DNA of 33,686 nucleotides. Source: an uncultured Myxococcales bacterium. Lineage in GTDB: Bacteria > Myxococcota_A > Polyangia > Fen-1088. The stretch is from assembly GCA_937889515.1 (NCBI GenBank), contig CALAOV010000326.1, positions 1-33,686 of the forward strand, in the 5' to 3' direction. The position numbers were made by a program, and so were the translations under genes. This document shows positions 1-9,319 of this stretch, one piece after another; positions within the stretch are counted from its first letter, which is position 1; each line of letters begins with the position of its first letter. The notes under the pieces are model-generated. The model did not search any database. It was not told where the DNA came from and was given only the letters and a program-made list of their open reading frames with translations.

Positions 1-159
1 GCCCGCGGTCCCGCCGGTCGCGTGGCCTGCGGTCCCGCCGGCCGCATGTCCCGCTGTCCCGCCGGTCCCGCCGGTCCCGCCGCCTCCCGAAGAACCGCCG
101 CATCCCGGTGTGAGAAGGACGACGCCGATCCCGACCACCAACAAGCTTGCCGCGCGCAT
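1..159 (-). CDS. Gly-rich repeat lipoprotein, N-terminal part (runs off left edge)
   Basis: Not in the ORF track. Reverse-complement reading from ATG at 159 gives MRAASLLVVGIGVVLLTPGCGGSSGGGGTGGTGGTAGHAAGGTAGHATGGTAG...: signal peptide, Cys and GGTAGHA repeats. Confidence 0.7.
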   Translation of the reverse strand, partial: MRAASLLVVGIGVVLLTPGCGGSSGGGGTGGTGGTAGHAAGGTAGHATGGTAG

Positions 160-235
160 TGGATAATTCCTAAACCCTCGCGATGAAACTTGGCAAGGGC
201 GATGGTCGCTTGCCCGCCCGATTTGGGGCGGTTCC

Positions 236-1312
236 TTACTGGCAGATCGGGGCGCCACCCCCGTCGGTCGCACCGCAGGCAAGTCCCGTGTTGCAGGTTC
301 TCATCGCCACTGGACCGCCGCCGCAGCAGGATTGACCGGCGCCGCCGCAGGCCTGGCAGGTTCCACCGCCGCCGCCGAACATGCACGCGAGGCCGGTGTT
401 GCACGACGCTCCCCCGGCACCCGCGCCGGTGCAGCAGGTTTGGCCCGCCGCGCCGCAAGGTTGGCACGAGTCGGCACCTCCGTCGGACGCGGCTGTGCAC
501 CCGAGGCCCGAGTTGCAGGTGGTGCCACCGCCGAAGCCGCCGCCTCCGCAGCAGGCTTGGTTGGCGCCGCCGCACGGGGCACAGGTCCCGCCCGTTCCCA
601 TGGTTGCGCCGGCGCACTCGCCACCGGATTGGCAAACCGCTCCCGGACAGCAGGCGCCGTTGAGGGCGCCGCAGCTCATGCACGTTCTGGCCGCGCCCCC
701 GCCGGGGTTGGCGCAGCCGAGACCGGCGCTGCAGGCGTCACCGGCGCAGCAGACCTGGCCACTGCCGCCGCACGGCTCGCAGGTGGTGGCGCCGCCGCCC
801 ATTCCGCCCCCGTCGACCGCCGCCTGACAGGAAAGACCGGACTCGCAGCTGTTGGCGTTCCCGCCGGCGCAACAACCCGCCCCTTGGCTTCCACAGGCGA
901 CGCAGGTGTTTCCCGTGCAACGGGTGCCGGACGCGGTACAAGTTGCGAAACCGCCGCCGCCCCCCCCGTCGACGGCGCCGGCGCCGCCGCAACACGTTTG
1001 ATTGACCGCCCCGCAGGCCATTCCGGCCCCGTTCTGGCAGGAGCCTGCCGAGCAGGTTCCGGTCGTCCCGTTGCCGCTACAGGCCGAGCCGCTGGCGATA
1101 CACAGGCCGGCGAGGCAACAGCCTCCCCCCTGGCAGCTGTTGGCGGCACAACACTGCAGGCCCGCCGTTCCGCACGCGGCGCCGTTGGCGCCGGTCTTGG
1201 TGGTGCTCCCGCAAGCCGACAGGGCCCCCAGAAGGCAGGCCAAGATTGTCGAAGCCATCCATTGCGGCGCAGTTTTTCGTTTCAAACAAGATATGGACCG
1301 TCGAGCATTCAT
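236..1312 (-). CDS. Cys/Gly-rich repeat lipoprotein (CG-xxGQ-CC modules)
   Basis: 358 aa; hydrophobic signal with ACLLGALSACG lipobox-like end; eight CGxxxxxCC modules (CGTAGLQCC, CGAVNQTCC, CGSQGAGCC, CGGSGQVCC, CGALNGACC, CGGANQACC, CGAAGQTCC, CGGAGQSCC). Confidence 0.75.
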   Translation of the reverse strand: MNARRSISCLKRKTAPQWMASTILACLLGALSACGSTTKTGANGAACGTAGLQCCAANSCQGGGCCLAGLCIASGSACSGNGTTGTCSAGSCQNGAGMACGAVNQTCCGGAGAVDGGGGGGFATCTASGTRCTGNTCVACGSQGAGCCAGGNANSCESGLSCQAAVDGGGMGGGATTCEPCGGSGQVCCAGDACSAGLGCANPGGGAARTCMSCGALNGACCPGAVCQSGGECAGATMGTGGTCAPCGGANQACCGGGGFGGGTTCNSGLGCTAASDGGADSCQPCGAAGQTCCTGAGAGGASCNTGLACMFGGGGGTCQACGGAGQSCCGGGPVAMRTCNTGLACGATDGGGAPICQ

Positions 1313-1497
1313 AGTGAAGTCTCCGTTGTGAACGAAACCCGATATAGGCCTTCGTGCATCGGCTGCCGAGAAATCATCATCGATTTATTCGGGGGGCTTG
1401 CGTCGATCGAGTTTGTTGTCCACCGTCGACAGGTGCCCTCTTGCCGCTCGGATCAGGCAGTCGTGGGATGGATCACGACGTCGCGCTCGAGGTCGAG

Positions 1498-2529
1498 ATG
1501 ACCGCTCCCATCGTCTTGCTGGTTGCCGTAGCCGCGAACGCCAATGGCGTCGCCATGACCCGGGTGGCGGCGGCCACCTGCATCGAGGCCATGCCCGCGG
1601 GCGCCCAGAGCGTCGTCCGTCTGGTTCCCATCCTGCCCGACGATCGGGACCTCGCGGCCGATGCCTCGGCCGAGGGCGCCAACGCCGTGGTCGTCCTGAC
1701 CTGGCACGACGCCGAGTTCCTGACGACGGACGTGCGGGTGTCGGTGGCTCCGCCCGGAATCCGCGGGCACGACTGGATCGCGCGGACGGTCGTGTTCAGC
1801 GCGCACGATCTGCCGGCCGAGCGCGGTCGAACGCTGGGGCTGGTCATCGCTTCGATGCTCGAGGAGAGTCGGGGGAGCGTGGCGCTCCGAAATCGCGACG
1901 CCGTCGAGCTCCCCACCGTCTCTCCGGGCGAGCCCAGGCCGGTCGATACGGGGTCGTCGCCGATCGCCGCCGACGTCGCCGTATCGGGGACGGCGGTGCT
2001 CGCCGCGCACGCCCGCTGGGCGATCGAGGCAAACCTGACCACCATCGTCGACAGCGCCGAGGGGCTGGACGTCGACGCCCTGGGTGGAAGCTTCGCCGTG
2101 CGTCGATCGATGACCGCTCGCCTGGCGCTGCGGGCCGGGCTCGGCTATCGGGTCGCCACCATCGATGGCGCCGATGCGATCACCCGCACCGCCTCGGTCG
2201 CGCTCGGCGGTGCCTGGACCAGCCCCGCCCTGGGACGCCCCCGCGAGCTCGGGTTCGGTGCGCAGCTGGACCTGCTGGGTTTGCACGAGGAGGTCGCGCG
2301 AGATAGCCGGGTCTCGACTGCGCCCAACAATGACCAGGGCTATTGGTCCTTGGGGGGCGAGCTCCTGGGACAGATCGGGTACGGGCTGTCCCTGGGTACG
2401 GCCGTTCTTTTCGGCGGCGGTCTCGAAGAGACCCTGACGGCGGCCGACATCGTGGTCGCCGGGCGGCAGATCGCCACCATCCCCCACCAGCGCCTGGTGT
2501 TCGAGCTGGGAATCTTGTCCCGTTTCTGA
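1498..2529 (+). CDS. Hypothetical exported protein, possibly with C-terminal beta-barrel-like segment
   Basis: Part of ORF 1354..2529. Start taken at MTAPIVLLVAVAANANGVA; C-terminus has alternating Gly/aromatic strands (LGYRVATIDG.. / GYWSLGGELLGQIGYGLSLG..) and ends in RF. Confidence 0.6.
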   Translation: MTAPIVLLVAVAANANGVAMTRVAAATCIEAMPAGAQSVVRLVPILPDDRDLAADASAEGANAVVVLTWHDAEFLTTDVRVSVAPPGIRGHDWIARTVVFSAHDLPAERGRTLGLVIASMLEESRGSVALRNRDAVELPTVSPGEPRPVDTGSSPIAADVAVSGTAVLAAHARWAIEANLTTIVDSAEGLDVDALGGSFAVRRSMTARLALRAGLGYRVATIDGADAITRTASVALGGAWTSPALGRPRELGFGAQLDLLGLHEEVARDSRVSTAPNNDQGYWSLGGELLGQIGYGLSLGTAVLFGGGLEETLTAADIVVAGRQIATIPHQRLVFELGILSRF

Positions 2530-2574
2530 CCGCCTGCTTTGCGGGACCCAGGGGTACTCTTATCCCTACAGAGC

Positions 2575-3246
2575 ATGGTCGCCTTTCGTTCGCCCCGCCG
2601 TCCCGCCCTCACCGTCGTCGGTGGGGCCGGCCAGGAACCCGCCGTGCGGCGGGCGTCTCACAGCGACGACGAAATTCTGGGGGCTCTCCGCAGGGGCGAC
2701 GACGGCATCGCGGCGGCCTTCTACTGGCGGGTGAAGCCGGTCGTCGATCGGACGGTCCGCCGCCTCCTGGGGCGGCTCGACAGCGAGGGCGAGGATCTGG
2801 TCCAGGTCGCGCTCGTTCAGCTCATCGAATCGCTGCCCAGCTACCGAGGGGAGTGCCCGCTCGACGCCTGGGTCTCCGCGGTGTCGGCGAACGTCGTCTA
2901 CAAGCACATCCGGCGGCGCCGGCTCGAGCGCAGTATCTTCGTCTCGACGCTGGGAGAGGACGACGAGCTCACCGAGGAGCCTCAGACCGGCGGGACCGCC
3001 GCGACGGCCCACCTTCGCGAGGGGCTGAGGCGGATCGCGGAGCACCTGGCGGGCATGAGCGCGGATCGCGCCTGGGCCTTCGTCCTGCACGACGTCTGCG
3101 GCTATTCTCTGGAAGAGGTGTCTCACATCTGCGGCATCTCGGCGGCCGCCGCCCAGAGTCGTCTGGTGCGGGGCCGGCGGGACCTTCACGGGCGCGTCGC
3201 GGACGATCTGCGCCTGCGCGAGATCCTCGATCGGAGTGATCCGTGA
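2575..3246 (+). CDS. RNA polymerase sigma factor, sigma-70/ECF-like
   Basis: ORF 2539..3246 (ATG taken at 2575). Region-2-like (DGIAAAFYWRVKPVVDRTVRRLLG...EDLVQVALVQLIESL) and region-4-like HTH (YSLEEVSHICGISAAAAQSRLVRGRRDL). Confidence 0.85.
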   Translation: MVAFRSPRRPALTVVGGAGQEPAVRRASHSDDEILGALRRGDDGIAAAFYWRVKPVVDRTVRRLLGRLDSEGEDLVQVALVQLIESLPSYRGECPLDAWVSAVSANVVYKHIRRRRLERSIFVSTLGEDDELTEEPQTGGTAATAHLREGLRRIAEHLAGMSADRAWAFVLHDVCGYSLEEVSHICGISAAAAQSRLVRGRRDLHGRVADDLRLREILDRSDP

Positions 3247-4277
3247 CCGAGCCTCGCTATGCCCAGCTGGTGGCCCGGATGCTGCGCGCGGCCCGGGGAC
3301 GCATCGGCCCGCATCCGTCGGCGCCGCCGGCGGACGCGGTGGCGGCGCTGGCGGGTGTCATTCGCAACAGCGGGGTGCGACGGCGGCGGCGGCGCATCGT
3401 CCGATCGATCGGGGCCGCGGCGGCGGTCGTCGGCATCGCGCTCCTCGTCGGTTGGACGCTGATCCCTCGGAGGCGACCGATGTCCGTGGCGCCCGCCGGT
3501 CCGCGTCCGACCTTCGTGGCCGAGGGGTCGGCCGTCGCCACCGTCATGGCGGTCGGTGGCCCCATCCAGCCGCTTGTGTCCGGTCAGGAATGGCACCCCG
3601 GTGAGCATCTGCGGACGGACGGCCACTCGGTCACGCTCGCGACGAGAGACGGCAGCGCGATCGAGGTGGCGCCGCACTCGGATCTGCAGCTCGTGCGCGC
3701 CGACGTCGAGCGCTGGCTGCGGCTCGGCAGCGGGGCCGTCGAGGTGCATGTCGCCAAGCTGAAGGCCGCCGAGCGCTTCGTCATCGCGACGCCCGACGCG
3801 GAGGTGGAGGTGCGTGGAACGCGCTTCCGGGTCGCGATCGTGCCGGGCGTCGACGGGTGCGGGCGGGGGACGGTCACGCGGGTCTCGGTGACCGAAGGGG
3901 TGGTCGTGGTTCGCTCGTTTGGAGGGCAGTCCCGGGTCGAGGCGGGGAGTCGCTGGCCGGGGGACTGCGCCGAGCGGCCGGTTTCGACCGCACCGGCGGC
4001 GGGCCCCGCGCCCGCGCTTCGGGCCGAGGCGAAACGGCCGGTCGCACCCCGCGCCGCGGCGGTTCGCGAGCCGGCTCCCGTCGATGTGCCCGCGTCGACG
4101 CTCGCGACGGAAAATGATCTCTTCGGTGCCGCCCTCAAGGCGGAAGGGGCGGGCGATCGGCGGGAGGCCGTGCACCTGCTGGAGGTGCTCTTGGCCAGGT
4201 TCCCGCAGAGCCCGCTCAAGGAGAGCGCCCTCGTCGAGCGCGCGAGACTGATCGGTTCGACCCAGTCGGGGCGATGA
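3243..4277 (+). CDS. FecR domain-containing protein
   Basis: TM segment (IVRSIGAAAAVVGIALLVGW) then FecR-like region (LRTDGHSVTLATRDGSAIEVAPHSDLQL...ATPDAEVEVRGTRFRV) and a TPR-like C-terminus. GTG start overlaps the sigma stop (GTGA). Confidence 0.85.
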   Translation: MTEPRYAQLVARMLRAARGRIGPHPSAPPADAVAALAGVIRNSGVRRRRRRIVRSIGAAAAVVGIALLVGWTLIPRRRPMSVAPAGPRPTFVAEGSAVATVMAVGGPIQPLVSGQEWHPGEHLRTDGHSVTLATRDGSAIEVAPHSDLQLVRADVERWLRLGSGAVEVHVAKLKAAERFVIATPDAEVEVRGTRFRVAIVPGVDGCGRGTVTRVSVTEGVVVVRSFGGQSRVEAGSRWPGDCAERPVSTAPAAGPAPALRAEAKRPVAPRAAAVREPAPVDVPASTLATENDLFGAALKAEGAGDRREAVHLLEVLLARFPQSPLKESALVERARLIGSTQSGR

Positions 4278-4864
4278 GCCGCATCGGCCTCGGGGCGCTG
4301 CTCCTGGCGCTGGTGGGTTGCCGGGTCACGCTTCGCTTCGACGACCGGGACGCCGAGGCGGGCACCGCCCGGTGTGCCTCCGACGGCGACTGTTCCCTGA
4401 GCTCGCTGCACTGCGATCCGTCCTCCGGGCAGTGCGTGGCTTGCGTCGGGGACGGGCAATGCACGGCCGCCGGTCGCCCGCGCTGCGACGTGGCCCTTCA
4501 CCGCTGTGTCGAGTGCGGCGTGGCGCAGGATTGCGGCTCCGGGTACCTCTGCGAGCCGAGCACGCGTCGCTGTCTGCAGACCTGCCTCTCGGTCGCCGAC
4601 TGCCCCGACGACCAGGCCTGCGACCCGGCGGACGGGATCTGCGCGGAGTGTGCGGGCGACGGGGACTGCACCGCCGCCGGGCGGCCTCATTGCGATCCGT
4701 CGCTCAGCCGCTGCGTCGCCTGCGTCGACGACGAGCAGTGCGCCGACCCCACCCGCCACTGCGACCGCACGGTGGGCCACTGCGTCGGTTGCCTCTCATC
4801 CACCGACTGCCCATCCGCCCAGCTCTGCGATCCGACCAGCTCCACCTGCGTCGCGCCGCCCTGA
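4274..4864 (+). CDS. Cys-rich repeat lipoprotein
   Basis: MSRIGLGALLLALVGC lipobox; repeated ...DGDC...CDPS...CVAC modules; ATGA overlap with fecR-like gene. Confidence 0.8.
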   Translation: MSRIGLGALLLALVGCRVTLRFDDRDAEAGTARCASDGDCSLSSLHCDPSSGQCVACVGDGQCTAAGRPRCDVALHRCVECGVAQDCGSGYLCEPSTRRCLQTCLSVADCPDDQACDPADGICAECAGDGDCTAAGRPHCDPSLSRCVACVDDEQCADPTRHCDRTVGHCVGCLSSTDCPSAQLCDPTSSTCVAPP

Positions 4865-5067
4865 GCGCTGGCCGGCGATTTTACGCGCGGCCGCCCGCCT
4901 GATTTTGCCGGCACGGGGATACCTGTCTGGTGATGCTCCCGTGCTTCGGCGATGCCGTTACGCTCGGGATCTCGGTCTCCTCGAAGGGACTCGAGAACAA
5001 GGCGCTCGGCCCCCTGGAAGGTCTCAAGAGAGCCACGCTCGCGAATGGCCGGTAGCCGCGGCGTCCT

Positions 5068-5370
5068 TTGAAGGTCACGGTCCGGATCGTCGATCCGCAC
5101 ACGATCGTCGTCTTCACCATCCCGCCCGTCGACCTCGCGAGCCTGACCGAGATGCTGGAGCTCGCGGCGTGCCGGGTCCGTCACGATGCCGCCGTGGTTC
5201 CCGCCAGGTTCGTCGCCGACATCGGCGCGGCCGGCGACGGGAGCCGCTACCTCTACTGCACCGTCGGCCTCTTGCGCTTTCCAAAGACGCCGGGACGCGC
5301 CGGTCTCGAACGGGCCCGCCTCATCGTGGCGGATCTGGTCGTCGAATGTGAGCTCGGGGTCCTGGCCTGA
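5068..5370 (+). CDS. Hypothetical protein (TTG start, uncertain)
   Basis: 100-aa ORF with mixed protein-like composition in an otherwise ~700-bp gap; no family recognised and weak start codon. Confidence 0.35.
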   Translation: MKVTVRIVDPHTIVVFTIPPVDLASLTEMLELAACRVRHDAAVVPARFVADIGAAGDGSRYLYCTVGLLRFPKTPGRAGLERARLIVADLVVECELGVLA

Positions 5371-5573
5371 TCGGGGATGGACGGGGCGGCCGGCCGCGCC
5401 CGGGGGGCCGGACCTGTCGGGGTGATCTCGAAAACCTGAGGGTCGACGGCCCGATTCTTGAGGCCGGCGCGCCGCTGGGCCGCGGAACATGCGGTCCGAG
5501 ATCGGGAAATCGCGGCCACGGGTTTGGCACCGCGCTTGCGTAGAGCTAGCGCGCTCAACCCCGAGGTCCCAGC

Positions 5574-8549
5574 ATGAAGCGCGCAGCCTTAACCCTGATC
5601 TTGACCACCGCCGCGGCCTGCGGCAGCTCGGAGCCCACCGGACGGTTGGTGGGGCAGACCACCTTCGTTTCGGCGCCGCCGGCGGGGACCGGCGTTTCGT
5701 CCGGGGCCAGCCAAACGTTCAACGGGGTGAGCAACGGCGCGGGGCCCACCACGGCGCCCACGGCGACGACGGCCACCACCACCACCCCGACCCGGACGGT
5801 CGAGGAGACCGATCTCTACCGTCTCGAGGGCGATCGCCTCTACTATCTGAACAGCTACCGCGGCCTCATGGTCTTCGACGTGACCGACGTCGATCACCCG
5901 GCGCTCCTGGGCCGCTCGCCGATCTACGGGTCGCCGGTCGACATGGTCGTGCGCAACGGCGTCGCCATCGTGGTGGTCGCCGACTGGTACGGGCAGCTCG
6001 CCGACGGCTCGCCGTTCTACGGCTCGATCGTGCGCGGCCTCGACGCCACCGATCCCACCAACATCAAGGTCCTAGGCGAGGCGAAGCTGGGGGGCTGGGT
6101 TCGCGACGACCGCGTCGTAGGCGACGTCATCTACGCGGTCAGCGAGGACTACGGCGTGAGCTACGGCTGGGACACCGGCACCGCCGGCACCTCGACCGAG
6201 ACGGTGATCGTGTCGTCGGTCAGCTTCGCCAACAACGTCATCGCCTCGGTGGGCGAGGTCGACTTCCCGGGCTACACCGGCGTCTTCAACGTCACGCCCA
6301 ATTCGATCCTGCTGGCGCACGACGCCCCGCCGGCCGCCAGCGGCAACCCGAGCGGCCTAAGTCAGCTCCTCTACCTCGACATCTCCGATCCGGGCGGCCA
6401 GATCGTGCAGCGCGGATCGCTCACCGTGAACGGGCAGGTCCAGGGCTGGGGCGCGGACAACGGCCGCTGGAACCTGGACTTCTCCGACGGGCTCACGGCC
6501 CACGTGATCGGCTGCGCCGCCGGCAGCTACGGCTACTGCGACAGCACGGTTGGCTACGTCCTGTCGATCGGCGACTTCAGCAATCCAGACGCGCCGGTGC
6601 TGGCGTCGCAGCTGGTCATTCCGTCGACCGGGTGGGGCGCGGCCGCCCGCTTCGACAGCAGCCGCCTCTACCTCTCGCCGTCCGGGTATTACGACTACGG
6701 GACCAATCAGTCGACGCCGTTCCAGGTCTACGATCTCACCAACCCGAAGGCGCCCGCGCTGGCGGGGACGCTCTCGATCCCCGGCACGGTCTGGAACATC
6801 TTGCCGGCGCCCAGCCTGAGGCTCTTCGCGCTGGGCAGCGACTACGGCTCATCCACATCCGGCAACAGCGATTCGGTCTCCCTCAAGTACCTCGACGTCA
6901 CGACGCCGTCGGCGCCGCAGCTCATCGGCACCTCGACCTTCGGGCAGGGCTGGGCCTGGACGCCGGCCGCGGGGACGTTCAAGGCGTTCACCATGGACGC
7001 GACGCAGGGACTGGTGGTGCTGCCGTTTTCGGGCTGGAACAACACCACCGGGGCCTACAACGATGGCCTCCAGCTGATCGATTTCACCGCCTCGAGCATC
7101 GCCACCGACGGCGCGGCGCTCACGCGCGGCTGGGTCGAGCGCGGGATCTTCGTCAAGAACCGGCTGGTGTCGCTGTCCGATCTGTCGCTCTCGGTCGTGG
7201 ACTACAGCAACCGCACCACCCCCGCGATCACCGCCGAGCTGACCCTGGCCCGCAACGTCATCACCGCCCAGCCCGAGGGGAGCAACATCGCCGAGATCTC
7301 CAGCGACTGGTGGGACAACGACGTCTCCTGGTCGGAGGTCCGCCTGCTGCCGATCGCCAACGCCGAGGAGACGTCGGACCTGGGGACCACGCCGACGGTG
7401 CGCGTCGATGGCGTAAACGCCCAGGTGTTCATGAACGGCAGCCTGGCGTACATCGTGACCAACGTGCGCGTCCCGGCCGTCTGCGACAACACCGGCCGGC
7501 CGACCGGTCCGGCGCCCGATCCCACCAGCTCCACCTGCTATGGGCGCGCCGAACAGATCCAGGTCGTCGATCTGTCGAACGGCGTCCAGCTGCGCGGCAA
7601 GGTCCAGCTCCCCATGGATCCCTGGGGCTGGTACGGCTGGGGCTGGTACGGCTGCTGGTACTACGACTGGTTCTGGGGCAACGAAGCCGTGCAGGTCGAG
7701 GGGAACGCGCTGGCCTTTCGCCGCTGGGAGCCGATCTACGACCCGACCAACGGCTACACTCTGGATTCGAACAGCGCCCTGTGGGTGGTCGACCTGGCGA
7801 ACCCGGACGCGCCGACGATCGCGTCGACGACCATCGTCGACGACGCCCAGGCCTGGTGGGGAAACATGCAGGTGGTCGGCAACGTCCTTTATACCGGCCA
7901 CTACGAATGGTTCGAGCGGCCGTCGAACGACAGTCAGAGCTGGACGGTTCGCTACTACGCCGACCGCATCGACCTGACCGATCGCAAACACCCCAAGGTC
8001 GGCGCCAAGATCAACGTCCCCGGCCTGCTGGTGGGCGGGTCGCCCGACGATCCGAACCTGCTCTACGCCATCGACTACCGCTGGGACAGCAACATCGCGC
8101 GCGACGATTTCAACGTCGTGCGCGTCGAGGGCGATGTCGCCAAGCTGATCTCGACGACGGCGCTCGACGGCTGGGTGGGCTCGACCTTCGTGCGCGGCAA
8201 CGTCGCGTACATGTCGGGCGAGCAGTACGCCGACTCCACCACCGGGGGGGCCTACACGGTCAACCTGCACGCCATCGACCTGACCAATCCAGCGGCGCCG
8301 GTCGACCGCGTCTCGCAGAGCGCGAATGGGTGGGGCTGGTTGCTCGACGTCGAAGGCGATCGCGCGGTCCTGACCTCGGGCTGGGGCCCGAACGGCGTCG
8401 ACATCTACCAGCTCACCGACGGTCAGGCGCCCCAATTCCGGCAGTTCACGCGCACCCTCGGCTGGTGGGCGAACGGCGTCTCCCGCCAGGACAACACGCT
8501 CTACCTCACCAGCGGCTACTGGGGCGTCCAGAAGATCGATCTGCAGTAG
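5574..8549 (+). CDS. Secreted beta-propeller domain-containing lipoprotein (LVIVD-type repeats)
   Basis: MKRAALTLILTTAAACGSS lipobox; repeated LMVFDVTDVDHPALLG / VYDLTNPKAPALAG / VVDLANPDAPTIAS / AIDLTNPAAPVDR motifs. Confidence 0.85.
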   Translation: MKRAALTLILTTAAACGSSEPTGRLVGQTTFVSAPPAGTGVSSGASQTFNGVSNGAGPTTAPTATTATTTTPTRTVEETDLYRLEGDRLYYLNSYRGLMVFDVTDVDHPALLGRSPIYGSPVDMVVRNGVAIVVVADWYGQLADGSPFYGSIVRGLDATDPTNIKVLGEAKLGGWVRDDRVVGDVIYAVSEDYGVSYGWDTGTAGTSTETVIVSSVSFANNVIASVGEVDFPGYTGVFNVTPNSILLAHDAPPAASGNPSGLSQLLYLDISDPGGQIVQRGSLTVNGQVQGWGADNGRWNLDFSDGLTAHVIGCAAGSYGYCDSTVGYVLSIGDFSNPDAPVLASQLVIPSTGWGAAARFDSSRLYLSPSGYYDYGTNQSTPFQVYDLTNPKAPALAGTLSIPGTVWNILPAPSLRLFALGSDYGSSTSGNSDSVSLKYLDVTTPSAPQLIGTSTFGQGWAWTPAAGTFKAFTMDATQGLVVLPFSGWNNTTGAYNDGLQLIDFTASSIATDGAALTRGWVERGIFVKNRLVSLSDLSLSVVDYSNRTTPAITAELTLARNVITAQPEGSNIAEISSDWWDNDVSWSEVRLLPIANAEETSDLGTTPTVRVDGVNAQVFMNGSLAYIVTNVRVPAVCDNTGRPTGPAPDPTSSTCYGRAEQIQVVDLSNGVQLRGKVQLPMDPWGWYGWGWYGCWYYDWFWGNEAVQVEGNALAFRRWEPIYDPTNGYTLDSNSALWVVDLANPDAPTIASTTIVDDAQAWWGNMQVVGNVLYTGHYEWFERPSNDSQSWTVRYYADRIDLTDRKHPKVGAKINVPGLLVGGSPDDPNLLYAIDYRWDSNIARDDFNVVRVEGDVAKLISTTALDGWVGSTFVRGNVAYMSGEQYADSTTGGAYTVNLHAIDLTNPAAPVDRVSQSANGWGWLLDVEGDRAVLTSGWGPNGVDIYQLTDGQAPQFRQFTRTLGWWANGVSRQDNTLYLTSGYWGVQKIDLQ

Positions 8550-8612
8550 GTCGGTACGAGCGCCGGTTGGCCGACACACTTCGCGCGGCGCTATTGGGGT
8601 AAAAGGAGCCCC

Positions 8613-9236
8613 ATGACGGACCTTCGGGTGGTTGGAGCCGGGTTGGGCCGGACCGGAACGTTTTCGCTGAAGCTGGCGCTCGAGCGGTTGCTGGGCGGCC
8701 CCTGCTACCACATGAAGGATCTGTTCGGCCTGCCCGCGCACATCCCCCAGTGGCACGCGGCGGCCAAGGGAGAGCCGGTGGATTTCCGCAAGCTGCTCGA
8801 GGGCTACCCGGCGGCGGTGGACTGGCCGGTCTCGGCGTTCTGGCCAGAGGTAAGCCAGGTCTTTCCGGACGCGCTCATCGTCCTGTCGCTGCGCGATCCC
8901 GACAGCTGGTGGGGCAGCGCCAACCGTACGATCCTGGAGGGATTTCGACGACCCCCGGCGCCCGGAGACAACCTCCCCTGGCGCGCGATGATCACGGCGG
9001 TGCTGGAGCAGCGCTTCACGCCCAACTTCCTGGATGAGTCGGCTGCCAAGGCCGCTTTCGCGCGCAACACCGAGGTCGTTCGACAAAACGCGCCGCCGAG
9101 GCGCCTGCTCGAGTGGCGCGTCGAGGACGGCTGGGGTCCGCTTTGCGCGGCGCTGGACCTGCCGGTACCGAACGAACCCTTTCCGCACGCCAACACCACC
9201 GCAGAGTTTCGCGCCCGCGCCAAGCTCGACGCCTGA
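8613..9236 (+). CDS. Sulfotransferase family protein
   Basis: N-terminal VVGAGLGRTGTFSLKLALERLLGGPCYHM and VLSLRDPDSWW motifs typical of the Sulfotransfer_4 type family. Confidence 0.85.
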   Translation: MTDLRVVGAGLGRTGTFSLKLALERLLGGPCYHMKDLFGLPAHIPQWHAAAKGEPVDFRKLLEGYPAAVDWPVSAFWPEVSQVFPDALIVLSLRDPDSWWGSANRTILEGFRRPPAPGDNLPWRAMITAVLEQRFTPNFLDESAAKAAFARNTEVVRQNAPPRRLLEWRVEDGWGPLCAALDLPVPNEPFPHANTTAEFRARAKLDA

Positions 9237-9319
9237 GCCTCGGGTCCGGGGGGCGGGCGTCGCCGAAGCGCGGCGGGCCGCCTCATCCACCGCTAACCGA
9301 CGTCCTCGCGCGCGAACAG

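Noticed and set aside
332-1501. 389-aa plus-strand Ala/Gly-rich ORF opposite the Cys-rich lipoprotein
   Set aside because: Explained as antisense of the CG..CC repeats; no signal peptide or start context.
5489-8602. 1037-aa plus-strand ORF (MRSEIGKSRPRVWHRACVE...)
   Set aside because: Arg/Gly-rich shadow frame of the beta-propeller gene 5574..8549; no signal or family motifs.
6849-9290. 813-aa minus-strand ORF
   Set aside because: Antisense of the propeller and sulfotransferase genes; composition typical of GC-rich shadow ORFs.
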